Source of the DNA: Rhodothermales bacterium
Lineage (GTDB): Bacteria > Bacteroidota > Rhodothermia > Rhodothermales > Bin80
Assembly: GCA_951812585.1 (NCBI GenBank)
Contig: OX638318.1
Coordinates: forward strand, 1,920,380-1,984,379
Length of the DNA: 64,000 nucleotides
Direction of reading: 5' to 3'
Positions 7,137 to 16,276 of the stretch are shown here, in pieces. Below the pieces are notes generated by a model. That model did no database searches, had not been told where the DNA came from, and worked only from the letters and a program-made list of their open reading frames with translations. Within the stretch, counting starts at the first letter, position 1; every line of letters starts with the position of its first letter. The translations under genes were made by a program, and so were the position numbers.

Positions 7137-9530
7137 CTAATGCGCTGCTTGGTTGCCGATGTGGCGCTCAAAGAGTTTCAGGATGCGGCGGTACTCGTCG
7201 CGCCAACTCGAAGGTTCCTGGAAGCCATGCCCCTCTACAGGATAGATCGCAATCTCCCAGTCGTCTTTGCCAAGCTCGATCAGGCGCTGGCCGAGGCGTA
7301 CGATGTCCTGAAACTGCACGTTGAGATCCAGGATGCCATGGGGCATCAGCAGCGGGTCTTCCAGCCCGTCGGCGAAGTTGATCGGTGAGCTGCGCGCAAA
7401 TGATAGCGAGTCGGTTTCGGGGGTGTTGAGGATGTTGGACGTATACGGGTCGTTGTAGTGCGCCCAGTCGGTGACGCTGCGCAGGGCAGCGCCCGCGCCA
7501 AAGTGCTCGGGCTCGGTGAACAGCGCCATCAGCGTGATGAAGCCGCCATACGACCCGCCATAGATGCCGATGCGATCCGCCGATATCCCGAATCGCTCCT
7601 GCAGGTAGGTGGAAGCATCCACATAGTCTTGGAGGTCGCGCCCGCCCATATGCCGGTAGATTGCCGTACGCCAGTCGCGCCCGTAGCCCGAGGAGGCCCG
7701 AAAATCCACCTGCATCACCGTGTATCCCAGGTCTGTGAGCAGGTTGTGAAACATATACTCGCGATAGTAGCTGCTCCAGCCGTCATGCACATTCTGTGCA
7801 TATCCTGCGCCGTGCACAAAGAGCACCGCAGCGCCGTTGCTGCTTGAAGGCGTGAAAAGGTGCGCAGGCACCATGATGCCATCGGATGCCTCGTAGTAGA
7901 TGGTTTCGGGCACGCGCCACGGATAGGCCAGCCATTCCTCGGTCTGGGAGTACGTAAGGCGGTCCGGCTCCATGCCCGGGGCCTGTAAGTATACTTCGGG
8001 CGGCTGCGTAGTGAAGGAACGCAGTATGCCCAGCATAGCGCCATCCGGACTTACGACGGCGCTGTTGCGGCCTTCCATCGTGGTCAGCGGCTGCGGCTCG
8101 CCGCCTAGGATCGGCATCCGATACAGGTGCCGCACAAATGGCGAAGCCTGCGTGCTGGTAAAGTACCATTGGGTCCCATCTTGTGAGATCTGGGGGTTGA
8201 ATACTTCGAACGCTCCGCTGGTCAGCTGTGTCTGTGCGCCGGTTTCTACGTTCACCGTGTACAGGTGGCTGTAACCCGAGGCCTCGCTCTGAAACCAGTA
8301 GTGGTGTCCGTCCGGCAACCAGCCTCCCTCACTCGCCCCGCCGAACCACGAGATCCCAGGCCCCGCGATCCATGCATCATCGTGCTGCCGGTCCAGCAGC
8401 GTAAGCGAGCCGGATACAGGATCCAGCCGGGTCAGCCACCGGTCTTTGTGGTCCCGAGCGCGAATCTCCAGTACTGCAAGACTGCCATCAGCATTCCAGA
8501 AGGGCCCGAAACTGTACAGTGCACGCTTCGTCTTTGCGGAATCAATGGCTGCGCCTTGCTCCCTGAGGTATTGCGGCACGTCATAGGCCCCCTCGATCTG
8601 ATGGAGGTCAATCGCATAGGTTGTGTCTCGCACGAGGTCCTGAGCAAACAGCACGGCTTCGCCGTAGGGGGTCCCGACCTTGGGTCGCGCGGAGCGCTCC
8701 GCTGCGTAGCCGCTCTCGGTGACATAATCCATGCCCACGGTGCGCTGGGCATTGGCGTCCTCTGTTATGACAAAGGTCACAAAACGCTCGGTGGGATCAA
8801 TTCGGAGCTGCGATGGATTCTTGCCGTCCAGGTAGTAGGTAGTGGGCGGGTCCGTTGCCTGTTCATCACGCTCCTGGGCCGCTTCGCGCATTTCGTCTTC
8901 CTCTTGCTGCTTGCGGATGAATGCAAAGAGATCCGACTGCTGCGCTTCCAAGAACGCGGCTTGGCCACTAACATTCGGCTCTTGTGGTGCTTTGCCGCTA
9001 CGCAGGTCCGTGAGCTGCCGCATGGCTCCCGTGGCCAGGTTCAGCTCAAACAGGTTGTTCTCTGACGTAAAAACGATGGCGTTGCCCTCAGGGTTGAAAC
9101 GAGGACTGTACTCGGTGCGTCTTGTTTGCGTCAGGCGAACAGTTTCGCCTGAGTCGCGGTGATACAGGTGCAAATCACCGCGCTGCACATAGACCTTGCG
9201 GCTGAATGTGGCATCATAAACGAGTTCGCCATGGTGCCAGCCTGTGAACGATGGTCCCAAGCCACGCCGCTCCTCCGGTGTCAGCTGAGCAGGCGTGCCT
9301 CCGCTGCGCGGAACCTTGAAGAGCGAGTCGCTCGGGAAAGTGCCCATAGGATTCCACCGAAAGTACAGCGTTTGGCCATCCTCTGACCAGAACGGTGTCC
9401 GCGGCCAGGAACCGATCCATGTGTCAGGGTCCTGCGTAATCTTGTCTATGGTCAGCTGCGACTGCTGTGCGAACAGCGGGCCGGCGACGATCACGCCCAG
9501 AGTAATTGCGTAGGACAAGCGGAGAACCAT
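7137..9530 (-). CDS. Secreted S9 family (prolyl oligopeptidase/DPP-like) peptidase
   Basis: Serine peptidase acting in the periplasm or outside the cell. The ATG at 9530 gives a clean signal peptide (MVLRLSYAITLGVIVAGPLF, cleavage near FAQQ). The frame extends 23 codons further upstream, but those are not signal-like. A beta-propeller of WD/TolB-like repeats fills about residues 30-530 (for example YFRWNPMG, PQISQDGTQWYF, SAVVSPDGAMLGIL). The C-terminal alpha/beta hydrolase has the nucleophile in GIYGGSYGGFITL, the Asp in HGILDLNV and the His in PVEGHGF. All three triad residues are present, so it should be active. It probably removes dipeptides or cleaves short peptides. Confidence 0.93.
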   Translation of the reverse strand: MVLRLSYAITLGVIVAGPLFAQQSQLTIDKITQDPDTWIGSWPRTPFWSEDGQTLYFRWNPMGTFPSDSLFKVPRSGGTPAQLTPEERRGLGPSFTGWHHGELVYDATFSRKVYVQRGDLHLYHRDSGETVRLTQTRRTEYSPRFNPEGNAIVFTSENNLFELNLATGAMRQLTDLRSGKAPQEPNVSGQAAFLEAQQSDLFAFIRKQQEEDEMREAAQERDEQATDPPTTYYLDGKNPSQLRIDPTERFVTFVITEDANAQRTVGMDYVTESGYAAERSARPKVGTPYGEAVLFAQDLVRDTTYAIDLHQIEGAYDVPQYLREQGAAIDSAKTKRALYSFGPFWNADGSLAVLEIRARDHKDRWLTRLDPVSGSLTLLDRQHDDAWIAGPGISWFGGASEGGWLPDGHHYWFQSEASGYSHLYTVNVETGAQTQLTSGAFEVFNPQISQDGTQWYFTSTQASPFVRHLYRMPILGGEPQPLTTMEGRNSAVVSPDGAMLGILRSFTTQPPEVYLQAPGMEPDRLTYSQTEEWLAYPWRVPETIYYEASDGIMVPAHLFTPSSSNGAAVLFVHGAGYAQNVHDGWSSYYREYMFHNLLTDLGYTVMQVDFRASSGYGRDWRTAIYRHMGGRDLQDYVDASTYLQERFGISADRIGIYGGSYGGFITLMALFTEPEHFGAGAALRSVTDWAHYNDPYTSNILNTPETDSLSFARSSPINFADGLEDPLLMPHGILDLNVQFQDIVRLGQRLIELGKDDWEIAIYPVEGHGFQEPSSWRDEYRRILKLFERHIGNQAAH

Positions 9531-9654
9531 GACTGCGAAACGGTTGTTGAGTCTGTAAGCAAAACTTACGGAAGCGGCCCAATACCTGTCACGGAGCACG
9601 GTTACCGTAATGGCCGGCGTTGGCCCTGCACTGCGAAGCGCCGCGAGAATCTCG

Positions 9655-9914
9655 GGTAGCGCCGTGCAGCTTGCAGGTGCCGAGCCGCAAATAGCCTATG
9701 GCTGCCCGCGTAATGCGATTCTCCAAACAGATAACGGTGCCGGCCCAGTGCCTACGGCCGCAGCATATTCTTGACCTGATTATTGTCCAGCTCGATGCGG
9801 ATACCCTCCAGGTAGAGGGTCAGCTTCTGCCGGCGTTCCAGCATGAATCGGCCAGCCTTGCCCCCACGAATTTCTGAGTAGCCCCACCAGCCTTGCCTCT
9901 AGCCAAGGCTTCAT
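9655..9914 (-). pseudogene. IS66-family transposase remnant (C-terminal part)
   Basis: Read on the minus strand, the segment gives KPWLEARLVGLL, then after a frameshift near 9865 GKAGRFMLERRQKLTLYLEG, IRIELDNNQVKNMLRP, a TAG stop at 9754-9752, and in the same frame ALGRHRYLFGESHYAGS. This is the conserved end of IS66 TnpC transposases (consensus GKA..Y.L..W..L..YLEDGRIEIDNN....IRP.ALGRKNWLF.GS). The following CKLHG appears at 9675-9661 in another frame and too close, so there is also a deletion. The element is clearly dead: at least two frame changes and one stop, with no inverted repeats found. Confidence 0.75.
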
Positions 9915-10634
9915 TTGCTCCCTAGCACACTTGCTGTCACCGATCGGGGCTATCCGCTTTCGCACGCAGCCGCCCGGTTGCTATTGCAGAGACCAAGCCC
10001 AGCACTCTCTGGTAGCGATCACTTGACAAACGTGTATCCCATCAAGGACCCGCATCTCCATCTGCGTCCGCTCGACTGCTGCAGCCTCCCCTACCTCTAC
10101 GAAGGCCCCTTCGTCCGCTGACACGATTTCCTGTTAAGGCCGCCAATATGCCAGCAGCAAATAGGAGATGCTGCGCTCGGCGCAAAAAGCCGAAGGCACC
10201 TGAGTTCTCTCCCTGTACTACGTGACCAGCGAAACAACATTTTGCTCGCCATAGGGCCTCTTGATGCTATCAAGAGTTTGCATTTGCGGCGTCAAGAGCA
10301 ATCTCCCGAGTCCTCGTCATGCAATCAGGAAGGGGCGCACCGGACGCTTGCAGTGGACTAACCCGCGCACCCTTTCCGGCGCGGTGCCGTGTTCCCAGGC
10401 CATACTGGTTGATCCGCAAAGATGCAGCTTCCTTTATGCCACGGCCATGGCTGTGTTCACGCGCTCGATTGCGGTGCGTGGCATCAGGGATTGCGACATG
10501 CTGGCGTGATTATGTCTGCCATATGCTCATGCCCCCGGGTGCGATGCCTTTGGCACATGCAAGCGACCAAATGCGTAGAATCAGACGCACGCCAATACAG
10601 GTGCACTCATTCTGAAACATCCTTAGCAGCTTCC
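9915..10634. other. Intergenic region beside the IS66 remnant
   Basis: About 720 bases without a recognised gene. One minus-strand open reading of about 40 codons (10137 to 10018) reads QEIVSADEGAFVEVGEAAAV and so on. It looks protein-like but matches no family I know and lacks a start. The region is probably decayed insertion sequence plus the promoter of the next gene. Confidence 0.4.
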
Positions 10635-11750
10635 ATGCCCATATCTAAGTGGATTATTATCGGCGTCGTGCTTTTTGCCGGTACCCATTCGCCCGATTTG
10701 CCGTTAGACAAGATTGAACTGCCAGACGGCTTCGAGATTGCCATTTATTCCGACGAGGTGCCAAATGCGCGGCAGATGGCCGTAGCGCCTGGCGGCACAG
10801 TGTTTGTCGGGTCTAGGCGCGAAGGCAAGGTGCATGCCGTTGTGGATCGCGATGGCGACTACAAGGCGGATGAGGTCTTGCTGATTGCGGAAGACCTAAT
10901 GATGCCCTCCGGGCTGGCGCTGTTTGAAGGGGACCTCTACGTTGCAGCGGTGAGCACCATTTTGCGCTACGACGACATTGAAGCCAACCTGATGGATCCG
11001 CCGGACCCTGTTGTGGTCGTGGATGACTTGCCTAGTGACCGCATGCATGGCTGGAAGTATATCGCATTTGGTCCGGATGGCATGCTTTACGTTCCCGTAG
11101 GGACGCCCTGCAACACATGCGAGCGGCCCGATCCCTACGCTACGGTGCTGCGCATGGCTCCCGATGGCAGTGAGCGTCAAGTCTACGCGCGCGGCATCCG
11201 CAACTCCGTTGGCTTCGATTGGCATCCTGTTACGGGCGACTTGTGGATCACCGACAACGGCCGAGACAACATCAGCCCAGATCCGGCCATCACGGACGAT
11301 CTGCCGTCGTGCGAGCTGAACCATGCGCCGGAGCCGGGGATGCACTTTGGATATCCCTACTATCATCAAGGCGACACGCCCGATCCAGAGTTTGGCGAGG
11401 GGCGTAGCGCAAATGAGTTTCATGCCCCTGCCATCCTGCTGGGGCCCCATGTGGCTCCCCTAGGCATGGAGTTCTATGAAGGCGGGATGTTTCCGGAGTC
11501 GTACAAGAATCAGGCTTTCATAGCGGAGCACGGCTCTTGGAATCGCCGCCAAAAGATTGGCTATCGCGTGAAGCTTGTCCACTTCGACGATGATGGCCTG
11601 GCCACGGGCCAGGAGGTGTTCGCCAAAGGCTGGCTGGACGGCGAGGAATCCTGGGGACGTCCCGTGGACCTTGAAACTCTGCCCGATGGCTCGCTGCTGC
11701 TGTCTGACGACCAGGCCAATGCGATCTATCGCATCACGTATCAAGAGTAG
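10635..11750 (+). CDS. Secreted PQQ-type sugar dehydrogenase (sorbosone dehydrogenase family)
   Basis: A six-bladed beta-propeller like soluble glucose/sorbosone dehydrogenases. The ATG at 10635 starts a short hydrophobic signal-like helix (MPISKWIIIGVVLFAG). The upstream extension of the frame is Cys/His-rich and unlikely to be coding. Diagnostic segments are LPDGFEIAIYSDEV, GTVFVGSRREGKVHAVVDRD, HGWKYIAFGPDGMLYVPVG, VYARGIRNSVGFDWHP, LWITDNGRDNISPD and FIAEHGSWNR. These carry the His, Arg and Asp residues that bind PQQ and calcium in the family. It probably oxidises an aldose or similar sugar in the periplasm. No PQQ synthesis genes are in the window, so cofactor use is inferred. Confidence 0.85.
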   Translation: MPISKWIIIGVVLFAGTHSPDLPLDKIELPDGFEIAIYSDEVPNARQMAVAPGGTVFVGSRREGKVHAVVDRDGDYKADEVLLIAEDLMMPSGLALFEGDLYVAAVSTILRYDDIEANLMDPPDPVVVVDDLPSDRMHGWKYIAFGPDGMLYVPVGTPCNTCERPDPYATVLRMAPDGSERQVYARGIRNSVGFDWHPVTGDLWITDNGRDNISPDPAITDDLPSCELNHAPEPGMHFGYPYYHQGDTPDPEFGEGRSANEFHAPAILLGPHVAPLGMEFYEGGMFPESYKNQAFIAEHGSWNRRQKIGYRVKLVHFDDDGLATGQEVFAKGWLDGEESWGRPVDLETLPDGSLLLSDDQANAIYRITYQE

Positions 11751-12310
11751 GGGCTGATTACGTGGCGCGCTGCTTGGAGCCACGCAGTCTGCCGGACACG
11801 CCGGCAAAGCGACCGTTGACCGCAAGGCCGGACGGGGCGCCAGGGCGTGCATGGTCCGTAGTCGGAGAACAGTGGCCGGCGGCTGCGGGCACGGCCGCTT
11901 GAACATCGGATGCGCCCAATGAAGACTTTGGGTGCCAGTGGCTAATCAGACCTCCACGCCGAACGGGGCGCGTAGTGCGCGCGCAGCGAGCCTGTCGGAT
12001 TAGGGCGGATTCGCTCTGCTGGCCCCGATGGTCCCTTGAATTCGATTCGGGGGCGCGTCAATTCTGGTGCAGGTGCGCGCATAGCCACGGCAAGTCAAAC
12101 GGCAATGACAAAGGGCGCGGGGTTGCGCCCCATAGCGCGCTGCGCCCATGGCTCAAGGCCATGGTGGTGGATCGATCATGCGATACCTCTGGGCTCCGCA
12201 GCATGCACGCGTGGTGCCGCCATAGGCGCAACAACACAGCCCCCGATCATTGATCATTGTGCGTCGCTGAGCATGTGCGCTCCCTGCTCTGGGATGTACT
12301 GCGATACAGC
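11751..12310. other. Intergenic region between convergent genes, with a small hairpin
   Basis: No gene recognised on either strand. A GCCGG-ACACG-CCGGC hairpin lies at 11791-11805, 41 bases after the stop of the sorbosone-dehydrogenase-like gene, and could help terminate it. A close copy of the hairpin occurs at 27772-27786. Confidence 0.45.
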
Positions 12311-13324
12311 TTACTCTGTGAAGAGGTTCTTGTTGATGTGCATGGACACGAGCATGTTCGGGACATCAACGACCTCGGCTATGTGCAAGTCAGCCGCAAG
12401 CGAAGCCAACACATAGGCGTCGCTGCGCGCCATGCCGCGAACGGATTCGAGATAGTCGATCATGTACACAGTGGCCTTGCGGGCCGCCTCGTCGATGGTC
12501 GGCGCAAAGCCGGTGACGGCATAATACGTGTCGGTTTCGTATTGAGGCTCCTGTACGTATGGCCGGTCCTTCAGCACGTTGACTTCGTAGACGATGCGCA
12601 TCGGCGCTTCAATAGCCGTGCCGCAAACCTCGCCAAGGCCCTGTGCGGCATGGGTATCACCAATAGAGAACAGTGCGCCCGGCACCAGAACAGGCAGAAA
12701 TACCGTCGTGCCCTCCACCATATTGGGGTCGTCCATGTTGCCGCCATTTTTGCGGGGCGGAACCGTGGACAGCATGGAATCCGTCGCAGGCGCTACACCC
12801 ATGACCCCCGGAAACGGCTCCAGCGGGATGCGAATGCCATCAGAGAAGGTCGCATACGTGTCTCCATCCTGAAACTCGTACGTCTTTACGTAGGGCTCGG
12901 TGAACTCGTCTGCCAAAAAGCCGAAGCCGGGAATGATTGCAGACCATCCAAACTCACCAATCTCGATGGAATGCAGCGTTACGGCCAGCACATCACCCAC
13001 CTCTGCGCCCTCCACATACACCGGACCCGTCAGCGGGTGGATCGGCTCAAAGTCAAGATTGGCCGCGGCTTCCACAGTCGAGTTGATGTCAAACTGCCCA
13101 TCCGATGCCTCTTTTGTGTACACCTCCACCACAGCGCCCGATGGCACGGTGAGCACTGGCGGGATGGCTGCACTGAACTTGTTGTGCGTCTGCGATGTGT
13201 CCAGGTAATAATCAGGCATGACTGCCTGGGAAATGTCTGAGGTGACATCTGGTGATTCGACCGCTTCATCGACCTGGCAGGCGGCAAAGAGAAGAAGCAG
13301 GCAAAGCAGTGGAAAGGTCTTCAT
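12311..13324 (-). CDS. Acetamidase/formamidase family lipoprotein
   Basis: FmdA/AmdA-type amidase fold. The ATG at 13324 begins a lipoprotein signal (MKTFPLLCLLLLFAAC, lipid Cys at 16). The body matches the family in order: HNKFSAAIPPVLTVPSGAVV, HPLTGPVYVEGAEVGDVLAV, GVMGVAPA, RKNGGNMD, LFSIGDTHAAQGLGEVCGTA and a C-terminal helix ending in the MARSDAYVLAS region. The conserved GGNMD and GDxHAAQGxGE motifs, which hold metal and active-site residues, are intact. The family hydrolyses short amides to ammonia and acid, normally in the cytoplasm. An exported lipidated form is less usual, and its substrate is unknown. Confidence 0.88.
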   Translation of the reverse strand: MKTFPLLCLLLLFAACQVDEAVESPDVTSDISQAVMPDYYLDTSQTHNKFSAAIPPVLTVPSGAVVEVYTKEASDGQFDINSTVEAAANLDFEPIHPLTGPVYVEGAEVGDVLAVTLHSIEIGEFGWSAIIPGFGFLADEFTEPYVKTYEFQDGDTYATFSDGIRIPLEPFPGVMGVAPATDSMLSTVPPRKNGGNMDDPNMVEGTTVFLPVLVPGALFSIGDTHAAQGLGEVCGTAIEAPMRIVYEVNVLKDRPYVQEPQYETDTYYAVTGFAPTIDEAARKATVYMIDYLESVRGMARSDAYVLASLAADLHIAEVVDVPNMLVSMHINKNLFTE

Positions 13325-13453
13325 GACGAAAGTGCTCGGAAGGTGCACGGAAAGCTATGCATTTTTGCAATTCGCTTCAGCCCGTTCTGGCGAATCAATT
13401 TCCCACGACTTCAGTTAACCACCGCTGAGCCAAACGCACAGGATCCAAGATCA

Positions 13454-13972
13454 GTGAGCAACACGCAAAACCCGTCTTCTACGCTGCATTACGCGACCGG
13501 CGATCTCGCAAATGAACTGGCCACAACGCGCCGCATGATCGCGCGGGCACCAGCCGAGCACTACGCGTGGCGTCCTCACGAAAAGTCGTTCAGCCTGGGA
13601 CACCTCGTGGTGCACCTGTCGCAACTCGTATGGTGGGGCATCACCAACCTGCGGGATGACCACTTTGATCTTGGTGCGTCTCGCGCCAAGCGGGCCCTGC
13701 CCGAAAGCAGTGAAGCGCTTTTGGCCCAGTTTGACGAGGGCGTGGAAGTACTCCTGTCTCTGATTGCCGACCTGTCGGAAGCTGACCTGGAGCAGCCGTG
13801 GACGCTGCGCCGAGGCGACGTTGAGCTGTTTACCGATACCAAAGGGAATGTGTTGCGGCACTGGTGCATCAGCCATATCGCGCACCACCGGGGGCAGCTG
13901 AGCGTGTACCTGCGACTTCTGAATGTACCCGTACCGCCGAGCTACGGGCCGACAGCCGACGAAGGCTGGTAG
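13454..13972 (+). CDS. DinB-like (YfiT/DinB superfamily) metal-binding protein
   Basis: A 173-residue four-helix bundle protein. The GTG at 13454 is chosen because upstream sequence in the frame is not protein-like and the next conserved block (HYATGDLANELATTRRMIAR) starts soon after. The three metal-binding histidines of the DinB fold are present: SLGHLVVHLSQLVWW for the first, and HIAHHRGQLSVYL (HxxxH) for the other two. Family members act as thiol-dependent transferases or hydrolases, and the exact reaction here is unknown. It converges with the PLP decarboxylase, with only two bases between the stops. Confidence 0.85.
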   Translation: MSNTQNPSSTLHYATGDLANELATTRRMIARAPAEHYAWRPHEKSFSLGHLVVHLSQLVWWGITNLRDDHFDLGASRAKRALPESSEALLAQFDEGVEVLLSLIADLSEADLEQPWTLRRGDVELFTDTKGNVLRHWCISHIAHHRGQLSVYLRLLNVPVPPSYGPTADEGW

Positions 13973-13974
13973 CC

Positions 13975-15453
13975 TCAGCAATCCGCAAGCGACGCACTCA
14001 GCTCGCGCAGCACCTCCAGCGTTGCATCGATATCGTCGCAGTGGGTCCTGAACGCGGACACGGCTAGCCTTAGCACTACCTTGTCGCCGAGGCGCGTAGA
14101 AGTAACAAACGCACGGCCATTCTGCTGTATGCGTCGGGTTAGCTCAAGGTTGAACTGATTGGCGTTTCCACGCGGAGGCACGTACCGGTAGGTTACCACA
14201 GACAGGTCCGGATACGGACCGACTTCAAAGCCCTCGAAGGTGCTGATTTTCTCGTGGAAGTACCGGGCCAAGAGGATCTTCTCCGACAGTGCAGCCCGGA
14301 ACGGCGCAAGCCCCAGTATCTTCAGCGGCAGCCACATCCGCAGCCCCCGAAAGTGTCGTGTCAGCTCAGGAGACAAGTAGGCGGGTGATGCTTCCGTAGG
14401 ATGGCCGATGATGTCCTGGAAGTACGCGCCGCGGCCACCATGCGCTCTGCCAAGCAGATCCTGGTCCCGGACTAGCAGCGCCCCAGTCCCATACGGCATA
14501 AACAACGTCTTGTGTGGATCCAATACCAATGAGTCGGACAAATCCATTCCTCGCAAGATTGGTACCCCTTCTGGGCATAGTGCAAAGAAAGCACCATAGG
14601 CACCATCGACATGGCTCCAGATGTTGTAGGCCCGTGCGATTTCGTCAATGTCGGTTAGTGGGTCAACCGCGCCGGTGTTGGTTGTGCCCGCCGAAGACAC
14701 AATCAGCCATGGCCGCAGGCCGTGGGCAAGGTCATCCTGGATGGCTTGCTCGAGGGCTGGCGCTGACATGCGGTAATGGTCATCAAGGGGAACGCGGCGC
14801 AGCACGCACTCCTTCAGCCCGGCAATACGGAGCGTCTTGTCTATGCAGTGGTGGGCATGGTCGGTCAGGTACACTACGACCCGATGGAACTCAGCCGCTA
14901 GGATGTTGTGTGCTTCGCGTGCCGTTACGAAAGCGGACATGTTGGCCAGGCTCCCGCCGGAAGTCAGAAAACCGCTGGCCGTACGCGGATACCCAACGAT
15001 ACGAGCCATCCAACGCACCATCATGTTCTCCATGCGAACTGCGCCAGGTGAAGAAAAGAACACGCCGGCATAGCGGTTAAAGATTGCCGCCAGGAAGTCT
15101 CCAAAGGCGGATGTCGGCAGGGCACCGCCAGGAATGTAGCCGAGCATCCTGCCTGAGCCGGGATTGATGCCGACCGTGTCCACATTCTCCTTCAGCAGCG
15201 CGAGCGCCTCGTCGACGGTAATGCCGGATTCCATCACGGGAGAGACCAATAGTCCGGCACCACCCTCATCTCCTTTCGCATACGGGCGGCCCACCGGCAT
15301 AGCCCGAATGAAGCTATGTGCGTAATCCAGCACCTTAGTTCCCAACTCGTTCCACTCTGCGGGCGTTGGCTCCAGTTGTCGGGCTATGCGCTCAAGGCAC
15401 TTGATCTGGGCGAGGTCGGTCTCTGGCGCAGTGACAACAGATGTATGTTGCAT
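13975..15453 (-). CDS. PLP-dependent group II decarboxylase (aromatic-L-amino-acid decarboxylase-like)
   Basis: A 492-residue cytosolic enzyme that decarboxylates an amino acid using pyridoxal phosphate. Key segments are GINPGSGRMLGYIPGG and FSSPGAVRMENMMVRWM for the substrate site, TSGGSLANMSAF for phosphate binding, HVDGAYGAFFALCPEG with the PLP-contacting Asp, and LVLDPHKTLFMPYGTGALL with the Schiff-base lysine (DPHK). Length fits the DDC/GAD group. The substrate cannot be assigned, but the sequence is closer to the aromatic amino acid type than to glutamate decarboxylase. It is divergent from the KDPG aldolase gene, with about 160 bases between the starts. Confidence 0.9.
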   Translation of the reverse strand: MQHTSVVTAPETDLAQIKCLERIARQLEPTPAEWNELGTKVLDYAHSFIRAMPVGRPYAKGDEGGAGLLVSPVMESGITVDEALALLKENVDTVGINPGSGRMLGYIPGGALPTSAFGDFLAAIFNRYAGVFFSSPGAVRMENMMVRWMARIVGYPRTASGFLTSGGSLANMSAFVTAREAHNILAAEFHRVVVYLTDHAHHCIDKTLRIAGLKECVLRRVPLDDHYRMSAPALEQAIQDDLAHGLRPWLIVSSAGTTNTGAVDPLTDIDEIARAYNIWSHVDGAYGAFFALCPEGVPILRGMDLSDSLVLDPHKTLFMPYGTGALLVRDQDLLGRAHGGRGAYFQDIIGHPTEASPAYLSPELTRHFRGLRMWLPLKILGLAPFRAALSEKILLARYFHEKISTFEGFEVGPYPDLSVVTYRYVPPRGNANQFNLELTRRIQQNGRAFVTSTRLGDKVVLRLAVSAFRTHCDDIDATLEVLRELSASLADC

Positions 15454-15617
15454 CGTTTGTAGGTAGTTTTGATGAACAGAATCAGATAGGCGCAGCCCGT
15501 CCGTGCACGGGCGCTCGCGGAAGAGGCGGCGTGACGACCGCTATTGGCGCGACTCGCGGGAGATGGTTCAGTTGGCATGAGCCTTCGCACGGCAATTTTC
15601 TTCATCTTTGGTTTGTC

Positions 15618-16259
15618 ATGACCCGTCCCGACATCATACAGCGCCTCTTGGAGGCCGGTGCCGTGGCCGTACTGCGCTTGCCTGACAGCCGGCACACCTT
15701 GCGCGTAGCCGAGGCAGTGGCGCAGGGCGGCATCACTGCCGTTGAGGTTACGCTTACAACACCAGACGCGCTAGCGACTATTGAACAGCTTGCGCGGCAG
15801 ATGCCGGGAAGTGCCCTTATCGGCGTGGGGTCCGTCCTGAATGCTGACGATGTTGCCCAGGCAGCTGGCAGCGGGGCGCGATTCATCGTCAGCCCGATTA
15901 CAACGCACGAAATTATAAAAAGTGCCCACGAAAATGATCTGCCGGTCATTCCGGGTGCGCTAACGCCCACGGAAGTCTACCATGCACAGGCGCTGGGAGC
16001 CGACTTCGTCAAGGTGTTCCCAGCGTCGTTCTGGGGCCCCAAGTATGTGCGCGCGCTCCTCGCACCCATGCCGCATCTCAGGCTTTGCCCAACGGGCGGC
16101 GTAACGCCCCACAATGCGGGTGAATGGATCCAAGCAGGTGCCAAGGTTGTCGGCATCGGCAGTGCACTGGTGAATCCGTCGATGGTCGCCGCCGGCAACT
16201 ATGAAGAAATCACGCGTCGGGCACGCACGCTCGCTCGCTCCATTAAAGCGGTTCGCTAA
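15618..16259 (+). CDS. eda: KDPG/KHG aldolase (2-keto-3-deoxy-6-phosphogluconate aldolase)
   Basis: Cleaves 2-keto-3-deoxy-6-phosphogluconate to pyruvate and glyceraldehyde 3-phosphate. This class I aldolase is a TIM barrel of 213 residues. The ATG at 15618 aligns with the usual N-terminus (IIQRLLEAGAVAVLRLPDS). The frame runs further upstream, but not as family sequence. The catalytic Glu is in GGITAVEVTLTTPDA (Glu43) and the Schiff-base Lys is in GADFVKVFPASFWGPKYV (Lys132). The phosphate-binding end is LCPTGGVTPHNAGEWIQAGA. The KDG kinase gene follows 17 bases later, so the two form a KDG-degrading operon. The substrate may also be 2-keto-4-hydroxyglutarate, as the family is not strictly specific. 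Confidence 0.93.
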   Translation: MTRPDIIQRLLEAGAVAVLRLPDSRHTLRVAEAVAQGGITAVEVTLTTPDALATIEQLARQMPGSALIGVGSVLNADDVAQAAGSGARFIVSPITTHEIIKSAHENDLPVIPGALTPTEVYHAQALGADFVKVFPASFWGPKYVRALLAPMPHLRLCPTGGVTPHNAGEWIQAGAKVVGIGSALVNPSMVAAGNYEEITRRARTLARSIKAVR

Positions 16260-16276
16260 CGGGCCCAATCGTTGCG

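Noticed and set aside
12257-13240. 327-codon plus-strand frame opposite the acetamidase gene
   Set aside because: Shadow of the real minus-strand gene, with no family resemblance.
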